This document shows positions 35,171 through 42,925 of a stretch of 64,000 nt of DNA, in pieces; the stretch's first letter is position 1; each line of letters starts with the position of its first letter. This DNA comes from Oscillospiraceae bacterium. GTDB lineage: Bacteria > Bacillota > Clostridia > Oscillospirales > Ruminococcaceae. The notes beneath the pieces were generated by a model, which worked only from the letters and a program-made list of their open reading frames with translations, ran no database searches and had not been told where the DNA came from. The stretch covers positions 124,001 to 188,000 of the forward strand of contig JAGBCL010000100.1 in the NCBI GenBank assembly GCA_018110825.1. The letters run 5' to 3'. The translations under genes were made by a program, and so were the position numbers.

Positions 35171-36436
35171 TCATTCTGCAACATAATATTCGTCAGCGTC
35201 AAAGTATTTATCGCTGATATTTTTGTCAAGCACTTCAAATATGTACTCATATCCGAATTTGCTCATTGTTTTTACTCCATGAGAGTCAGCAAGCTCTCTT
35301 GTATACATATCGAGGGGATAAATTCGCACATCTTGATAACTTCCGTCATAATGTGTTATTACCGGAATAAACTCTATATTATCAATGATAGGATGCTGAT
35401 TATCTTCTGCATTTTCATCAACACGCATTGTTACATCAAAATTCAGCACACCGCCGATAAGATTCTGTCCCACACTTTGTGCGGATATGAAATTTCCCAG
35501 GGAATATGCACACAATGCTGTTGAACCATCTTCACGTTCAATTTCCTCAATATCACGAAGAACATGAGGATGGTTGCCAATGATAATATCTGCACCTGCG
35601 TCAACGAGCTGTTTTGCTGTTGTACGCTGATAATCGCTGATTACGTCAGAATTTTCCACTCCCCAGTGCAAAGCTACGACGCACACATCAGATACTTCCT
35701 TTGCGGCGGTAATTTCCTTTACAATTGTATCAACATCGAAAGCATCTCCGATTTCCATAACGCTTCCTTCGGGTAGGTACAGACCATTAAGGTACTCAGT
35801 ATATGAGAGGAATGAAAATGTTATTCCCTCAAACTCGCCTGTGCGGATATTGGCTCTGTCCTCGGCGTTGCGGTAGGCACCTGCAACAATAGCGTTTTCA
35901 CGGCTGTCCCAATAATCAAGGCAAGCCTGCAGGCCGTCCTCGTTCTTATCAAGAGTATGGTTATTTGCAATTGTGAACACGTCAAATCCGATTTCAAGCA
36001 TATGGTCACCGAGTGCAACGGGACTATTGAAACGCGGATATGTTGATGGCTCATACTGGTCGTTGCAGATGAGAGTCTCCTGGTTTATGATTGCCATATC
36101 TGCGTCACGAATAAGCGGCACGGCATTTTCATATGCATATGTAAAGTCATATCCGCCGTCAGTTGAACGTGCAGCTGCTTGCTTATATATGCTTGAATGG
36201 ATAAGATTATCGCCTACTGCTGAGATGTTTACGGTTGCAAACTCAGGCTCAGGCTCGGTAACAACAGTTGTTGTGGTTACCTCGGTTGTGGCAACGGTAG
36301 TTACTGTTGTTGTCTCGGTTATTTCGGATACCGAAATTACTGTAGCCATTGCGGGAACGTCCTCAATAGGCTTTCCACAAGCTGTAAGGGACAATATAAT
36401 TGATATGGATATAATCATTGGGATTAATTTTTTCAT
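35171..36436 (-). CDS. CapA-family lipoprotein (metallophosphatase-like)
   Basis: A 421-residue lipoprotein with signal and lipobox LTAC (Cys at about residue 20), then a Thr/Val-rich linker of about 50 residues and a CapA/PGA_cap domain with a calcineurin-like fold. Motifs: SAVGDNLIHSSIYK, INQETLICN, TIANNHTLDKNEDGLQACLD, VVALHWGVEN and IIGNHPHVLRDIE, which supply metal ligands. CapA proteins are linked to poly-gamma-glutamate capsule in Bacillus, but most clostridial members have no known substrate and no capBC genes are here. I chose the ATG at 36436 at the start of a typical signal peptide; the ribosome site is weak. Confidence 0.88.
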   Translation of the reverse strand: MKKLIPMIISISIILSLTACGKPIEDVPAMATVISVSEITETTTVTTVATTEVTTTTVVTEPEPEFATVNISAVGDNLIHSSIYKQAAARSTDGGYDFTYAYENAVPLIRDADMAIINQETLICNDQYEPSTYPRFNSPVALGDHMLEIGFDVFTIANNHTLDKNEDGLQACLDYWDSRENAIVAGAYRNAEDRANIRTGEFEGITFSFLSYTEYLNGLYLPEGSVMEIGDAFDVDTIVKEITAAKEVSDVCVVALHWGVENSDVISDYQRTTAKQLVDAGADIIIGNHPHVLRDIEEIEREDGSTALCAYSLGNFISAQSVGQNLIGGVLNFDVTMRVDENAEDNQHPIIDNIEFIPVITHYDGSYQDVRIYPLDMYTRELADSHGVKTMSKFGYEYIFEVLDKNISDKYFDADEYYVAE

Positions 36437-36471
36437 TTTGTCACATTCTTTCACAAAAAATTACAAGGATA

Positions 36472-36500
36472 ATTATAACCGATTTTACCCAAAATTTCAA
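36472..36500 (-). promoter_or_regulatory. Promoter of the CapA-like gene
   Basis: Minus-strand TTGAAA (36495-36500), 17 bp, TATAAT (36472-36477). Confidence 0.78.
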
Positions 36501-36518
36501 TCATTTTCAAAAATTATA

Positions 36519-36547
36519 TTGATTTGACATAAAGTTTATACTATAAT
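36519..36547 (+). promoter_or_regulatory. Promoter of the NAD salvage pair
   Basis: TTGATT (36519-36524), 17 bp, TATAAT (36542-36547). A TTGACA at 36524-36529 lies at the wrong distance for a -10 box. Confidence 0.78.
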
Positions 36548-36599
36548 AATAGTAACAGCTTTTTCATCTGCTGATTATTAATTTAAGGAGTGCATATTT

Positions 36600-37268
36600 A
36601 TGAGAAAATTTTCTGCTCAGACCCCTGACAATTGCAAAAATGCTGTCATTGAACTCATCAACGAAATCAACGGTCTTCCTACTATGTCACTTTCAGATTT
36701 TGCACCCGAAAAAACCGCAATGATTGTTGTGGACGTTGTAAACGGCTTTATCCGTGAGGGAGCTATGGCTTCTCCGCTTGTAGAAGGAATTATCCCTGAG
36801 GTTGCAAAGCTTATGGATAAATGCAACAAGGCTGAAATTCCAGTTGTTGCATTTGCTGACTGCCACAAGGAGGAATGCTCTGAATTTGCTTCATTCCCTC
36901 CGCATTGTATCGAAAACACCTCCGAAAGCGAGCTTGTTGACGAGCTGAAAAAAGTCGGCGGTTATTTCCTGATGAAAAAGAATTCCACAAATGGATTCCA
37001 CGAAAAAATTTTTAAACAGTGCTTAATCCAGAATCCTACAACCAATACTTTTATTGTTGTGGGTGACTGTACAGATATATGCGTAATGCAGTTCTGCCTT
37101 ACACTTAAAACCTGGTACACACAGCAGAACAGAAACATTGACATTTACATTCCTGTAAATGCTGTTGAAACCTATGATGCACCGGGACATGATGCTGACT
37201 TTATGAACATTGCTGCTTACAAGCTTATGAAGGACAGCGGAATTAAATTTGTAAAAGAAATAAAATAA
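36600..37268 (+). CDS. Isochorismatase-family hydrolase, probable nicotinamidase
   Basis: A 222-residue cysteine hydrolase. Catalytic triad elements are visible: Asp in IVVDVVNGFIREGAM, Lys in the segment after PPHCIENTSE (FLMKKNSTNGF), and Cys in VVGDCTDICVMQFCLTL. The FPPHCIENT stretch resembles the HCxxGT region of nicotinamidases. It is directly followed by nicotinate phosphoribosyltransferase (23 bases), so conversion of nicotinamide to nicotinate is the likely job. It starts at ATG 36600 after AAGGAG. Confidence 0.85.
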   Translation: MRKFSAQTPDNCKNAVIELINEINGLPTMSLSDFAPEKTAMIVVDVVNGFIREGAMASPLVEGIIPEVAKLMDKCNKAEIPVVAFADCHKEECSEFASFPPHCIENTSESELVDELKKVGGYFLMKKNSTNGFHEKIFKQCLIQNPTTNTFIVVGDCTDICVMQFCLTLKTWYTQQNRNIDIYIPVNAVETYDAPGHDADFMNIAAYKLMKDSGIKFVKEIK

Positions 37269-37291
37269 AGGATTATCAAGGGGATTATTAA

Positions 37292-38737
37292 ATGGATAAG
37301 AATAAAAGAAATCTGACGCTTCTTACTGACTTTTACGAACTTACAATGGCGAACGGCTACTTCGCAAACGGAATGGGTGAAACCATTTCTTATTTTGATA
37401 TGTTTTACAGAAGCGTTCCCGACGGTGGCGGTTTTGCGATTATGTGCGGTCTGGAACAGGTTATTGATTATTTCAATTCGCTGAAGTTTGAAGAGGATGA
37501 CATTGAATATCTCCGCACAAAGAAAATCTTCAGCGAGGATTTTCTTGATTATCTCCGCAATTTCAAATTCTGCTGCGATGTATGGGCTGTTCCTGAGGGT
37601 ACACCTATCTTCCCTAATGAACCGATTGTAACGGTGCGTGGTCCTGCAATTCAGGCACAGTTTGTTGAAACTATGGTACTTCTCTGCATCAACCATCAAA
37701 GTCTTATTGCTACAAAAGCCAATCGAATTGTACGTGCAGCTGAGGGACGTCCCGTAATGGAATTCGGCTCAAGACGTGCACAGGGCTTTGATGGAGCAAT
37801 TTACGGTGCACGTGCGGCTTACATCGGAGGATGCAGCGGTACAGCCTGCACTATCTGCGACAAGGAAATGCAGACACCCGCTCTTGGTACAATGGCGCAC
37901 TCCTGGATTCAGATGTTTGACAGCGAGCTGGAAGCTTTCCGTGCTTATGCTGAATGTTATCCTGACAGCACTACCCTGCTGGTTGACACATACAACGTGC
38001 TGAAATCCGGTGTTCCTAATGCTATTACCGTATTCAAGGAAATGCGTGCGAAGGGACATAAGCCTGTTGGTATCCGCATTGACAGCGGTGACATCACTTA
38101 CCTCTCAAAGCGTGCAAGACAGATGCTTGACGATGAGGGATTCTCTGATGTAAAGATTGTAGCATCCAACTCACTTGACGAGTATATTATCCGTGACTTA
38201 CTCAGACAAGGTGCAAAGGTCGACAGCTTCGGTGTTGGCGAAAGAATGATAACTTCCAAATCCGAGCCTGTTTTCGGCGGTGTATACAAGCTTGTAGCTA
38301 TTGAAAAGGACGATAAAATCGTGCCGAAAATCAAGCTTTCGGAAAATGTTACTAAGATTACAAATCCTGACTTCAAGGAAGTATGGCGTTTGTTTGACAC
38401 AACAACGGGAATGGCGATTGCTGATGTACTCACCTGCCGCGGTGAAATAATTGACGACACGAAGCCTTACGAAATTTTTGACCCTGAGTATACTTACAAA
38501 CGTAAGTTCCTTGAACATTTCAGTGCTGTACGTCTTATGGAGCCTATCTTTATGGACGGAGAATGTATTTACGACCGTCCGTCAACCGAGGATATCCGTG
38601 AATACTGCAAGGCACAGCTTGATACTATCTGGGATGAAGTCAAGCGTTTTGAAAATCCGCACAAGTATTATGTTGACCTTTCACAGCAGCTCTGGGACAA
38701 GAAAAACGAGCTTCTCCGCAAGGAATACAGAGGGTAA
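37292..38737 (+). CDS. pncB: Nicotinate phosphoribosyltransferase
   Basis: A 481-residue NAPRTase that makes nicotinate mononucleotide from nicotinate and PRPP (NAD salvage). The N-terminal LLTDFYELTMANGYF is diagnostic, as are EFGSRRAQGFDGA (with the His/Arg active-site region), GTMAHSWIQMF and GIRIDSGDITYLSKRAR. Length fits the long bacterial type. It forms a two-gene operon with the nicotinamidase-like gene and ends at a terminator. Confidence 0.94.
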   Translation: MDKNKRNLTLLTDFYELTMANGYFANGMGETISYFDMFYRSVPDGGGFAIMCGLEQVIDYFNSLKFEEDDIEYLRTKKIFSEDFLDYLRNFKFCCDVWAVPEGTPIFPNEPIVTVRGPAIQAQFVETMVLLCINHQSLIATKANRIVRAAEGRPVMEFGSRRAQGFDGAIYGARAAYIGGCSGTACTICDKEMQTPALGTMAHSWIQMFDSELEAFRAYAECYPDSTTLLVDTYNVLKSGVPNAITVFKEMRAKGHKPVGIRIDSGDITYLSKRARQMLDDEGFSDVKIVASNSLDEYIIRDLLRQGAKVDSFGVGERMITSKSEPVFGGVYKLVAIEKDDKIVPKIKLSENVTKITNPDFKEVWRLFDTTTGMAIADVLTCRGEIIDDTKPYEIFDPEYTYKRKFLEHFSAVRLMEPIFMDGECIYDRPSTEDIREYCKAQLDTIWDEVKRFENPHKYYVDLSQQLWDKKNELLRKEYRG

Positions 38738-38741
38738 AATA

Positions 38742-38776
38742 ATGGGTACCGAATTCATTTTTCGGTACCCATTTTG
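38742..38776. terminator. Bidirectional terminator after pncB and the NifX-like gene
   Basis: ATGGGTACCGAA and TTCGGTACCCAT arms, 7-nt loop, T-rich on both sides. Confidence 0.85.
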
Positions 38777-38787
38777 TTTGCTGTTTT

Positions 38788-39186
38788 TTAGTGGCAGCTG
38801 TGACTTCCGCAGCCGTGTGAGCCGCAGGTGTGTCCTTCGCCGTGTTCGTGATTGTGGTGGTTACACTGAACATTCGGATTAAAACCGAGTGTACCGTTAA
38901 GCAGGGACATCACTGCAAAATCAGCGTTGCCAGTTACACCACCGTAAAGCTTTATACCTGCCTGTGCAAGGGCTGTCTGTGCGCCTCCGCCGATTCCTCC
39001 GCAGATAAGAGTATCTACGCCGTTAATTGTAAGAAAACCTGCAAGAGCACCGTGACCGCTGCCTAATGTAGGTACTACCTCTTCCTTTACAATTTTACCG
39101 TCCTCAACTGTGTAAAGCTTGAACTGTTCGGTGTGACCGAAATGCTGAAAGATTTCTCCATCCTGATAAGTTACTGCAATCTTCAT
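38788..39186 (-). CDS. NifX/NifB-C-like (dinitrogenase cofactor domain) protein with His/Cys tail
   Basis: A 132-residue protein. The first 105 residues form the dinitrogenase iron-molybdenum cofactor biosynthesis domain (MKIAVTYQDGEIFQHFGHTE, CGGIGGGAQTALAQAGIKLY). Stand-alone members occur widely outside nitrogen fixers and some bind Fe-S or metal clusters. The last 25 residues form a His/Cys-rich tail (CNHHNHEHGEGHTC, CGSHGCGSHSCH) that should bind metal. I chose the ATG at 39186 because AGAAAGGA precedes it. It lies 16 bases after pflA, suggesting co-expression with the Fe-S activase. No nif genes are seen. Confidence 0.85.
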   Translation of the reverse strand: MKIAVTYQDGEIFQHFGHTEQFKLYTVEDGKIVKEEVVPTLGSGHGALAGFLTINGVDTLICGGIGGGAQTALAQAGIKLYGGVTGNADFAVMSLLNGTLGFNPNVQCNHHNHEHGEGHTCGSHGCGSHSCH

Positions 39187-39202
39187 AGTAAAATTTTCCT
39201 TT

Positions 39203-39952
39203 CTATTTATTATCACGAAGTCGTGACTTTATTCCTTCCATAATTATGTCACGGGCTTTTGCTGCCTCAGATTTTGTCAACGGCAGTGTATCTCCAAGTG
39301 GATACTCCATTCCAAGCTGTTCATACTTTGCCTTGCCCATATCGTGATACGGCAGGACGTCAAGTGCTTTAAGTGTACGCAGACCGCCGATAAAGTAACC
39401 AAGCTTGCGGAGATATTCCTCATTATCAGTTATATTTGGAACAACGACGTGCCGCACCCATAATTCGACGCCTTTGTCGCTGATATACTTTGCAAAATCA
39501 AGAATTACGGTATTTTCCTGACCTGTCAGGTCAACATGCTTTTCGTTGTCTATATGCTTGATATCCAGCATTACTATATCAGTGCTTTTCAGCAGACGGT
39601 CAAACTGTGCAAGGGTTTTATTATCACGGCTGAATGTTATCCCTGAGGTATCAAGGCAGGTATGTACTCCCCTGCGTTTTGCTTCCTCGAAAAGTTCAAT
39701 AACGAATTCAATCTGCATAAGCGGCTCGCCGCCTGTTACGGTTATTCCGCCGTTGCTGAGGAATTCCTTACAGCTTTCCCAGCCGTCCATTATTTCGGTC
39801 ACAGTAACTTCCTTGCCGCCATCGTATGCCCAGGTATCGGGGTTATGACAATATTGACACCGCATAGGACAGCCCTGCATAAACACTACATATCGTATTC
39901 CCGGACCGTCAACCGTACCGCAGGATTCTATGGAATGAATATATCCGTTCAT
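39203..39952 (-). CDS. pflA: Pyruvate formate-lyase activating enzyme (radical SAM)
   Basis: A 249-residue glycyl-radical activase that abstracts hydrogen from the conserved glycine of its partner using a 4Fe-4S cluster and SAM. The cluster motif is CPMRCQYC (C28, C32, C35) in FMQGCPMRCQYCHNPDTW. VTGGEPLMQ and LDTSGITF follow. The length of about 250 and the absence of an inserted ferredoxin domain match PflA rather than other activases. It starts at ATG 39952 after GAGGAAAG. Here its target would be a free 79-residue protein rather than a C-terminal domain of the lyase. Confidence 0.95.
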   Translation of the reverse strand: MNGYIHSIESCGTVDGPGIRYVVFMQGCPMRCQYCHNPDTWAYDGGKEVTVTEIMDGWESCKEFLSNGGITVTGGEPLMQIEFVIELFEEAKRRGVHTCLDTSGITFSRDNKTLAQFDRLLKSTDIVMLDIKHIDNEKHVDLTGQENTVILDFAKYISDKGVELWVRHVVVPNITDNEEYLRKLGYFIGGLRTLKALDVLPYHDMGKAKYEQLGMEYPLGDTLPLTKSEAAKARDIIMEGIKSRLRDNK

Positions 39953-39974
39953 TTGCTTTCCTCACATATACGAT

Positions 39975-40000
39975 AAGGGAACATCCTCAGATGTTCCCTT
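39975..40000 (-). other. Stable hairpin between the glycyl-radical subunit gene and pflA
   Basis: AAGGGAACAT and ATGTTCCCTT form a 10-bp stem with a 6-nt loop and no following T run. It probably stabilises or processes the mRNA, allowing much more of the small subunit than of the activase. Confidence 0.6.
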
Positions 40001-40005
40001 GATTA

Positions 40006-40245
40006 TTACATGGATTTGTGGAATGTTCTGGAGATTACGTCGTCCTGCTGTTCCTTTGTCAGCTTATTGAAGTTTACGGCATAGCCCGAAACTCTGATTG
40101 TAAGCTGAGGATACTTTTCAGGATGAGCCTGAGCATCCAGGAGGAGTTCCTTTGAAAATACATTTACATTGAGGTGGTGACCACCTTTGCTTACATAACC
40201 ATCAAGAAGTTCAATGAGGTTATCAACCTGCTGATTAGCTGCCAT
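40006..40245 (-). CDS. Free-standing glycyl-radical domain of pyruvate formate-lyase (GrcA-like)
   Basis: A 79-residue protein equal to the C-terminal domain of pyruvate formate-lyase. It carries the radical loop RVSGYAV (Gly54) and the classical end [18 protein letters not shown]. The segment [18 protein letters not shown] matches the PflB region before the glycine. E. coli GrcA/YfiD is a comparable autonomous domain, but there it backs up an intact PflB. Here the PflB in the same operon ends before this domain, so the small protein must supply the radical. I chose the ATG at 40245 (AAAGGA, 8 bases), three codons inside the longest reading. Confidence 0.93.
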   Translation of the reverse strand: MAANQQVDNLIELLDGYVSKGGHHLNVNVFSKELLLDAQAHPEKYPQLTIRVSGYAVNFNKLTKEQQDDVISRTFHKSM

Positions 40246-40271
40246 AGTAACCATCCTTTCTGCATAGCTGA

Positions 40272-40475
40272 TTAAAATTCTTCATCTTCATAATCCATAC
40301 CCTTGTTCAGCGTTGGCTGGCAGCAAGCTTTCTGTCCCGTGCCGCAATCGCTGCTTCGGTATGTCTGAACGGTCATTTCGTCACTGTCATCGGATGTTAT
40401 TACATTGACGTGACCGCCGCCGTCACTCATAAGACGGTCAAGCATATCCACAAGTTCGTTAACCTTGTTATCCAT
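40272..40475 (-). CDS. 67-residue paralogue of the glycyl-radical domain lacking the glycine loop
   Basis: Residues 5-25 ([21 protein letters not shown]) align without gaps to residues 7-27 of the radical subunit ([21 protein letters not shown]), including LD, GG, H and NV. After that the sequence departs. There is no RVSGYAV; instead there is a tail with C44, C51 and C52 ([14 protein letters not shown]) and an acidic end (DYEDEEF). It starts at ATG 40475 after AAAGGACGG, 20 bases behind pflB and 26 before the radical subunit. It could occupy the same docking surface as the radical domain, as a competitor, chaperone or metal-binding regulator. Function is inferred only. Confidence 0.8.
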   Translation of the reverse strand: MDNKVNELVDMLDRLMSDGGGHVNVITSDDSDEMTVQTYRSSDCGTGQKACCQPTLNKGMDYEDEEF

Positions 40476-40495
40476 AATAACCGTCCTTTCGTGTT

Positions 40496-42568
40496 TTATT
40501 TTTTATTTACTTCATCGCTGAGTCTGTCAAGGTCGAGGTCACCCATAAACACGGAATTGTCCTTGCCGAGAGCATCAGGCACGATTGAGAATGTATTGGA
40601 GATACCATCCTGAGCGTGCTTGAACGGAAGCTTTGCAACGCTTGCAAGGGAAGCTGTTGCACCGTTTGTATCACGTCTGTGCATTGGGTTGGCACCAGGT
40701 GCAAGAGGCTCGCCCATTTTTCTTCCGTCAGGTGTGTTGCCTGTTTTCTTACCGTAAACAACATTTGATGTGATAGTAAGAATTGACATGGTAGGGATAC
40801 TGTTTCTGTATGTATGGTGACGTCTGATTTTGTCCATAAACTTACGGACGATATTTACCGCAATCTGGTCAACACGGTCATCATTGTTGCCGTATTTAGG
40901 GAAGTCACCCTCAACCTCATAGTCAACTACGATACCGTTTTCGTCACGGATACACTTTACCTTAGCGTACTTGATTGCACTGAGGGAGTCAGCTACAACG
41001 GAAAGTCCAGCGATACCTGTTGCAAAGTAACGCTTTACTTCTCTGTCATGGAGTGACATCTGAAGCTTTTCGTAGCTGTATTTATCGTGCATATAATGGA
41101 TAACATTCAGCGTATTTACGTATAATGCTGCAAGCCAGTCCATCATATCCTCGTATTTTTCCATTACGTCATCGTAATCGAGATAGTCGCCTGTTACGGG
41201 ACGGTACTTAGGACCAACCTGCTCTTTGAGACGCTCATCCACACCGCCATTGATAGCGTAGAGGAGGCACTTTGCAAGGTTAGCTCTTGCTCCGAAGAAC
41301 TGCATTTCCTTACCAACAACCATTGAAGATACACAGCAAGCGATTGCATAGTCATCGCCGTGAACTGTTCTCATAAGGTCGTCGTTTTCGTACTGGATAG
41401 AAGATGACTTGATAGACATTTCTGCACAGTATACCTTGAAGTTTCTCGGAAGCTTTGTAGACCAGAGAACTGTCATATTTGGTTCAGGCGCACTACCGAG
41501 ATTTTCGAGTGTATGGAGATAACGGAAGCTGTTCTTTGTTACAAGTGTACGTCCGTCGATACCTACGCCGCCGATTGATTCGGTTACCCATGTAGGGTCG
41601 CCTGAGAAAAGCTCGTTATATTCAGGTGTACGGGCAAACTTGACCATACGGAGCTTCATAATAAAATGGTCAACAAGTTCCTGTGCCTGTGATTCAGAGA
41701 TAAGACCTCTGTCAAGGTCACGCTGGATATAGATGTCGAGGAATGTAGATGTACGTCCGAGACTCATTGCTGCACCGTTCTGTTCCTTGACAGCTGCGAG
41801 GTAGCCGAAATAGAGCCACTGTACAGCTTCCTGAGCATTTGCAGCAGGCTTGGAAATATCAAAACCATAGATGTTACCAAGCTCCTTGAGTTCCTGAAGA
41901 GCCTTTACCTGGTCGGCAAGTTCCTCACGAAGTCTGATATTTTCAGAAGTCATTCTTACGAGAGAAGTATCAATCTGATGCTTCTTATCATTGATAAGTC
42001 TGTCTACACCATAAAGTGCTACACGACGGTAGTCACCGATGATACGGCCTCTGCCGTATGCGTCAGGGAGACCTGTGATGATAGCGGACTTTCTTGCAAG
42101 GCGCATTTCCGGAGTATATGCGTCAAAAACGCCCTGATTGTGTGTTTTTCTGTATTTTGTAAATATTTCAACTACCTCAGGGTCAACCTCATAACCATTT
42201 TCACGGCATGCATTCTGAGCCATTCTGATTCCACCAAAAGGCTGGAGAGAACGTTTCAGAGGCTTGTCCGTCTGGAGACCAACAATCTTTTCAAGGTCTT
42301 TATTTATGTAGCCTGCACCATGAGATGTAATTGTAGAAATAATTTTAGTGTCCATATCAAGAACACCGCCTGCTTCACGTTCCTTCTGAAACAAGTCAAG
42401 AACCTCTTTCCAGAGGGCTTTTGTAGTTTCTGTAGGTGCAGCAAGGAATGACGAATCACCGTCATACGGTGTATAATTACTCTGAATAAAGTCTCTTACG
42501 TTGATAGAAGTACTCCAACGTCCGAACTTAAAACCTGCCCACTGGGAAGGTAATTCCATAGGCTTCAT
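40496..42568 (-). CDS. pflB: Pyruvate formate-lyase large subunit lacking the glycyl-radical domain
   Basis: A 690-residue PFL core converting pyruvate and CoA to formate and acetyl-CoA. The adjacent catalytic cysteines are in [12 protein letters not shown] (about residues 411-412), and the barrel landmarks [25 protein letters not shown] and [17 protein letters not shown] are present. The normal enzyme (about 760) continues past the [14 protein letters not shown] motif for about 70 residues with the radical glycine. This protein stops about 20 residues after that motif, at a clean TAA. I chose the ATG at 42568 (AAAGGA upstream). The missing domain is encoded two genes downstream. Confidence 0.95.
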   Translation of the reverse strand: MKPMELPSQWAGFKFGRWSTSINVRDFIQSNYTPYDGDSSFLAAPTETTKALWKEVLDLFQKEREAGGVLDMDTKIISTITSHGAGYINKDLEKIVGLQTDKPLKRSLQPFGGIRMAQNACRENGYEVDPEVVEIFTKYRKTHNQGVFDAYTPEMRLARKSAIITGLPDAYGRGRIIGDYRRVALYGVDRLINDKKHQIDTSLVRMTSENIRLREELADQVKALQELKELGNIYGFDISKPAANAQEAVQWLYFGYLAAVKEQNGAAMSLGRTSTFLDIYIQRDLDRGLISESQAQELVDHFIMKLRMVKFARTPEYNELFSGDPTWVTESIGGVGIDGRTLVTKNSFRYLHTLENLGSAPEPNMTVLWSTKLPRNFKVYCAEMSIKSSSIQYENDDLMRTVHGDDYAIACCVSSMVVGKEMQFFGARANLAKCLLYAINGGVDERLKEQVGPKYRPVTGDYLDYDDVMEKYEDMMDWLAALYVNTLNVIHYMHDKYSYEKLQMSLHDREVKRYFATGIAGLSVVADSLSAIKYAKVKCIRDENGIVVDYEVEGDFPKYGNNDDRVDQIAVNIVRKFMDKIRRHHTYRNSIPTMSILTITSNVVYGKKTGNTPDGRKMGEPLAPGANPMHRRDTNGATASLASVAKLPFKHAQDGISNTFSIVPDALGKDNSVFMGDLDLDRLSDEVNKK

Positions 42569-42612
42569 AAACACTCAATCCTTTCAAAAACAACCATTCT
42601 AAACCCACCTTA

Positions 42613-42641
42613 ATTATACTACTTTTTTTTAAAACTTACAA
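42613..42641 (-). promoter_or_regulatory. Promoter of the pflB operon
   Basis: Minus-strand TTGTAA (42636-42641), 17 bp, TATAAT (42613-42618). Confidence 0.78.
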
Positions 42642-42660
42642 GCAAAAAAACAAGATTTAT

Positions 42661-42701
42661 CAATATATTGATATTTTTTTGCATTTCAACACAATATATT
42701 G
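42661..42701. promoter_or_regulatory. Two CAATATATTG dyads upstream of the pflB promoter
   Basis: CAATATATTG at 42661-42670 (extended to ATCAATATATTGAT) and again at 42692-42701 (extended to ACAATATATTGT). Centres are 31 bp apart, close to three helical turns. They lie upstream of the pflB -35 box, where an activator or distal repressor would sit. They do not fit the Rex pattern. Confidence 0.5.
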
Positions 42702-42833
42702 TTTCTTTTGTACAAATCAATTTTTTATCTAAAAATTAATGTCATATTTCTCTATATTTTTGTAAAACTTATGCAAAAAATAATACAATTGTACAAAGCC
42801 TATGTAAAACTATTAAAAAAATAAAAAATACAC

Positions 42834-42862
42834 TTGCATTATGACATTATATGTGATATAAT
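42834..42862 (+). promoter_or_regulatory. Promoter of the HD-GYP gene
   Basis: TTGCAT (42834-42839), 17 bp, TATAAT (42857-42862). Confidence 0.82.
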
Positions 42863-42925
42863 ATTATGTATCAAAGCATTAAACAAAATCTATCCACTAT
42901 ACCTTAAAAGAAAAAGAGGATTAAG

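Larger units (their letters stand above)
42569..42925. other. AT-rich intergenic region between pflB and the HD-GYP gene
   Basis: About 357 bp, very AT-rich. It holds the pflB promoter, two CAATATATTG dyads and the divergent HD-GYP promoter. I see no additional gene or RNA in it. Confidence 0.7.

Noticed and set aside
38788..39186. NifX-like gene as evidence for nitrogen fixation
   Set aside because: Stand-alone proteins with this domain are widespread in non-fixers, and no nif structural or assembly genes are present.
40006..42568. Split PFL as a sequencing frameshift or pseudogene
   Set aside because: The pieces are separated by another complete gene, and each has a ribosome site, start and stop. 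The glycine domain and the large subunit both keep their key residues.
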